A stretch of DNA of 7,445 nucleotides from Caryophanales bacterium UBA1719 (GTDB taxonomy: Bacteria; Bacillota_I; Bacilli_A; RFN20; CAG-826). The stretch spans positions 7,015-14,459 of the forward strand of contig DCIT01000022.1 of NCBI GenBank assembly GCA_002317145.1, read 5' to 3'. The notes beneath the pieces were generated by a model. It was not told where the DNA came from. It did no database searches and saw only the letters and a program-made list of their open reading frames with translations. The translations under genes and the position numbers were made by a program. Numbering within the stretch: the stretch's first letter is position 1; every line of letters begins with the position of its first letter. Positions 5,311 to 7,445 of this stretch are shown here, piece after piece.

Positions 5311-5666
5311 GAGACTTAATTCAAGGTACAATTATTCGTATCCTCCCTTATGGAGCAATGATGATATTTGAAGATAATACTAAAGGATTATTGCATATCT
5401 CAGAGGTATCTAATAATTACGTTAGAAATATTTATCATTATTTACATGCTGGAACTATTTATTTAGTGAAAGTATTAAATATTGATGAAGAAAAGAATTT
5501 CTTAAAAGTATCATTAAAACAAGTTAGTAAAGAAGAAAGAGAAACTGAACATAAACAAGTTAATACAAGAATAAGAGAATTCTTTGATTCTAAAATTCTT
5601 TTAGATAACCTTTCTAATTGGATAAGCGTAGAATTAAATAAGATTAATAATAAGGAGAATAAATAA
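5295..5666 (+). CDS. S1-domain RNA-binding protein (YugI/GSP13/CvfD-like)
   Basis: A 123-residue protein with one OB-fold S1 domain at about residues 1-75: KVGDLIQGTI, then GAMMIFEDNTKGLLHISEVS, then VKVLNIDEEKNFLKVSLKQ, the standard S1 pattern. The remainder is a charged helical tail (KEERETEHKQ onward) ending in NKINNKENK. Small single-S1 proteins of this kind include B. subtilis general stress protein 13 (YugI) and pneumococcal CvfD, which bind RNA or ribosomes and tune expression after transcription; that role is transferred from the family. The ATG lies within the last codons of ispD (16-base overlap) with GGAG about 8 bases upstream. pgi follows 3 bases after the stop. In B. subtilis yugI also lies close to pgi, so the linkage may be conserved. 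Confidence 0.88.
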   Translation: MRYKVGDLIQGTIIRILPYGAMMIFEDNTKGLLHISEVSNNYVRNIYHYLHAGTIYLVKVLNIDEEKNFLKVSLKQVSKEERETEHKQVNTRIREFFDSKILLDNLSNWISVELNKINNKENK

Positions 5667-5669
5667 TAT

Positions 5670-6950
5670 ATGTTAAAAGTAAACCTAGAACACTTAATTG
5701 ATAAAGTCGATTTTAAAGACTACGAAGATAAAGTTAAATTAATTAATGAAGGTATTAATAATAAATCATTCCCTGGTAATGATTATTTAGGATGGCTTAA
5801 TTATCCAAATAATTATGATAAAAAAGAATTAAATTTAATTAAGCAAAAAGCTAGATATGTTCGTGAGAACTTTGAAGTATTAGTTGTATGCGGTATTGGA
5901 GGATCTTACTTAGGTGCTTTAGCCGCTATAAACGCATTAAGAGGATTATACACTGATGATAAATTAGAAATTATCTTCTTAGGTCAAACATTCTCAGGAA
6001 GTTATATCGCTCAAGTTCTTGATTATTTAAAACATAAAAGATTTGCAATTAACGTCATTTCTAAAAGCGGCACCACTACTGAAACATCTATTTCATTTAG
6101 ATTATTAAAGAAATTATTAGAAACTAAGATTGGTAAGACTAATGCGTCTAAAGCAATATTCGCGACTACTGATAAAGAAAAAGGTGCTTTAAAACAAGAA
6201 GCAAATAAACAAGGATATACGACATTTACATTACCAAGTGATATAGGTGGTAGATACTCAGTATTAACTGCTGTTGGATTATTCCCAATTGCCTGTGCAG
6301 GTATTGATGTTGATGAGATGCTTGAAGGTGCAGAAGAAGCAATGAAAGAATTTGATAATGAAGATATAAATACCAACGCTTGTTATCAATACGCTGTTAC
6401 TCGTGACTATATGTATCGCCATAAAAAATGTGTTGAGATGTTTGTTACCTACGAACCTCAATATAGAGAAATCGCTGAATGGTGGAAACAATTATTCGGA
6501 GAATCTGAAGGTAAAGATGGTAAAGGTCTATTACCAGCATCAGTAACCTTCTCTACTGATTTACACTCCTTAGGTCAATTCATTCAAGATGGTTCTAAGA
6601 TATTATTTGAAACTCTATTATTTATTAAAAATCCAATGAAAGATGTCACCATCCCTCATGATGAAGAAAACTTAGATGGATTAAATTATATTGAAAATAA
6701 ATCATTATCATACGTTAATGAAAAAGCCTATTTAGGAACATTAGAAGCACATGAAAAAGATGGCAAAGTAAACAATGTAGTTTTAGAGTTAGATAAACTA
6801 GATTCTCATAACCTTGGATATCTATTCTATTTCTTCATGAAAGCCTGCGCTATGAGTGCCTATTTACTAGAAGTAAATCCATTCAATCAACCAGGCGTAG
6901 AAATCTATAAAAAGAACATGTTCCATCTCCTTGGAAAGAAAGGATATTAA
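5670..6950 (+). CDS. pgi: Glucose-6-phosphate isomerase
   Basis: Interconverts glucose 6-phosphate and fructose 6-phosphate in glycolysis and gluconeogenesis; a cytoplasmic dimer. The 426 residues match the short Firmicute form. Two SIS-type sugar-isomerase halves are seen, with GIGGSYLG (75-82), the phosphate-binding SKSGTTTE (131-138), SDIGGRYSVLTAVGLFP (190-206), QLFGESEGKDGKG (274-286) with catalytic E278, STDLHSLGQFIQDG (295-308) with H299, and the C-terminal NPFNQPGVEIYKKN (403-416) with the catalytic Lys (K414). All key residues are present, so it should be active. AAGGAG at 5652-5657 is 12 bases before the ATG, slightly long but the best site present. It is the last gene of the HAD-ispD-S1-pgi operon. 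No convincing terminator follows in the 38 bases before the tRNA promoter, so some read-through into the tRNA array is possible. Confidence 0.98.
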   Translation: MLKVNLEHLIDKVDFKDYEDKVKLINEGINNKSFPGNDYLGWLNYPNNYDKKELNLIKQKARYVRENFEVLVVCGIGGSYLGALAAINALRGLYTDDKLEIIFLGQTFSGSYIAQVLDYLKHKRFAINVISKSGTTTETSISFRLLKKLLETKIGKTNASKAIFATTDKEKGALKQEANKQGYTTFTLPSDIGGRYSVLTAVGLFPIACAGIDVDEMLEGAEEAMKEFDNEDINTNACYQYAVTRDYMYRHKKCVEMFVTYEPQYREIAEWWKQLFGESEGKDGKGLLPASVTFSTDLHSLGQFIQDGSKILFETLLFIKNPMKDVTIPHDEENLDGLNYIENKSLSYVNEKAYLGTLEAHEKDGKVNNVVLELDKLDSHNLGYLFYFFMKACAMSAYLLEVNPFNQPGVEIYKKNMFHLLGKKGY

Positions 6951-6988
6951 TAATAAAAAATAAAGCTAAAAATTTTATTGATAATTAA

Positions 6989-7017
6989 TTGACTTGACTA
7001 TTTCATAGTGATATATT
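6989..7017 (+). promoter_or_regulatory. Promoter of the tRNA array
   Basis: TTGACT (6989-6994, 5/6) and TATATT (7012-7017, 5/6) are spaced by exactly 17 bases. The start would be near 7024, giving a short 5' trailer before tRNA-Val at 7043. A second overlapping TTGACT at 6994-6999 has no good -10 partner. Confidence 0.7.
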
Positions 7018-7042
7018 TATTTAGCGCATAATTGGACTAAGC

Positions 7043-7118
7043 GGATGCTTAGCTCAGCTGGGAGAGCATCGCCTTTACACGGCGGAGGTCGTGGGTTCGA
7101 TCCCCTCAGCATCCACCA
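7043..7118 (+). tRNA. tRNA-Val, anticodon TAC
   Basis: A 76-base tRNA with acceptor stem GGATGCT/AGCATCC, D-arm TAGCTCAGCTGGGAGAGCA, and anticodon stem TCGCC/GGCGG with loop TTTACAC (anticodon TAC). The T-arm contains GGTTCGATCC and CCA is encoded. First gene of the array. Confidence 0.97.
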
Positions 7119-7140
7119 AATTAGTGCATTGTTATTTACT

Positions 7141-7224
7141 GGGAGAGTAGCGAAGCGGCCAAACGCGGCAGACTGTAAATCTGTTCCTTCGGGTTCAGTG
7201 GTTCAAATCCACTCTCTCCCACCA
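7141..7224 (+). tRNA. tRNA-Tyr, anticodon GTA
   Basis: An 84-base class II tRNA with acceptor GGGAGAG/CTCTCCC, anticodon stem CAGA/TCTG and loop CTGTAAA (anticodon GTA). It has a long variable arm around CCTTCGGG, T-arm AGTGG-TTCAAAT-CCACT, and encoded CCA. It lies 22 bases after tRNA-Val. Confidence 0.97.
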
Positions 7225-7236
7225 AAAAGGAACTCT

Positions 7237-7312
7237 TGGGGTGTAGCCAAGCGGTAAGGCACGAGACTTTGACTCTCGCATTTCACTGGTTCGATCCCAG
7301 TCACCCCAACCA
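7237..7312 (+). tRNA. tRNA-Gln, anticodon TTG
   Basis: A 76-base tRNA with acceptor TGGGGTG/CACCCCA, the U1-A72 end typical of tRNA-Gln, anticodon stem CGAGA/TCTCG and loop CTTTGAC (anticodon TTG). T-arm ACTGG-TTCGATC-CCAGT and encoded CCA. It lies 12 bases after tRNA-Tyr. Confidence 0.97.
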
Positions 7313-7325
7313 GTATAGTTTCTTT

Positions 7326-7401
7326 GATCCATTAGCTCAGTCGGTAGAGCACATCACTTTTAATGATGGGGTCTGGAGTTCGAGTCTCCAATGGATCACC
7401 A
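7326..7401 (+). tRNA. tRNA-Lys, anticodon TTT
   Basis: A 76-base tRNA with acceptor GATCCAT/ATGGATC, D-arm TAGCTCAGTCGGTAGAGCA, and anticodon stem CATCA/TGATG with loop CTTTTAA (anticodon TTT). T-arm TGGAG-TTCGAGT-CTCCA and encoded CCA. Confidence 0.97.
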
Positions 7402-7406
7402 AGAGT

Positions 7407-7445
7407 GCCCGAGTGGCGAAATCGGTAGACGCACAGGACTTAAAA
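7407..7445 (+). tRNA. tRNA-Leu, anticodon TAA (5' part, cut by the window edge)
   Basis: Begins GCCCGAG-T-GGCGAAATCGGTAGACGC, the class II leucine D-arm pattern. It continues with the anticodon stem CAGGA and loop CTTAAAA, giving anticodon TAA. The sequence ends in the anticodon loop, so the variable arm, T-arm and 3' end lie outside. It starts 5 bases after the tRNA-Lys CCA, so the array continues to the right. Confidence 0.9.

Noticed and set aside
6023..6491. Two minus-strand frames of 117 and 70 codons
   Set aside because: Both are antisense to conserved parts of pgi, without ribosome binding sites or family similarity.
6951..6988. Terminator after pgi
   Set aside because: Only an AAAATTTT self-complementary stretch is present; no GC-containing stem with a T-run.
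7045..7257. Plus-strand 70-codon frame
   Set aside because: Runs through tRNA-Val, tRNA-Tyr and the start of tRNA-Gln; it is an artefact of tRNA sequence.

Overview
This AT-rich window with closely packed genes looks like the chromosome of a low-GC Firmicute or Mollicute-related bacterium (Bacilli, Acholeplasma or RF39-like). The evidence is the strong AT bias, AAGGAG-type ribosome binding sites, a long-form HPF, an S-box leader on metK, and tRNA genes that all encode CCA. It uses the standard bacterial code: Trp is TGG, no frame shows internal TGA, and the HAD gene ends in a TGA that overlaps the next ATG (ATGA). This argues against code-4 Mycoplasma/Spiroplasma. No plasmid, phage, IS element or CRISPR array is visible, and the content is mostly core.

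Left half, minus strand (reading right to left): pduL (phosphotransacylase, 3572-3000), then a promoter and SAM-sensing leader (2996-2812) and metK (2809-1661). Next come an extended -10 promoter and hpf (1595-1050) with a strong terminator just past its stop. After that lies a new promoter with a small palindrome in the leader and an unrecognised gene (852 to the left edge, incomplete).

Middle, plus strand: a divergent promoter pair at 3600-3645 separates pduL from a single tRNA-Leu(GAG) that has its own promoter and terminator. A tight four-gene operon follows: a HAD-family phosphatase, an IspD-type cytidylyltransferase (ATGA overlap), a one-domain S1 RNA-binding protein (16-base overlap) and glucose-6-phosphate isomerase.

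Right end: a sigma-A-type promoter followed by a tRNA array, Val(TAC)-Tyr(GTA)-Gln(TTG)-Lys(TTT)-Leu(TAA), the last cut by the window edge.

The most informative element is the metK leader. A SAM-I-clan aptamer can be drawn in full, with mutually exclusive antiterminator and terminator stems, and the terminator stem also contains the metK Shine-Dalgarno. Its P2 arm looks unlike the usual kink-turn form. The only real unknown is the truncated left-edge gene. I see no convincing multi-gene novel system here.
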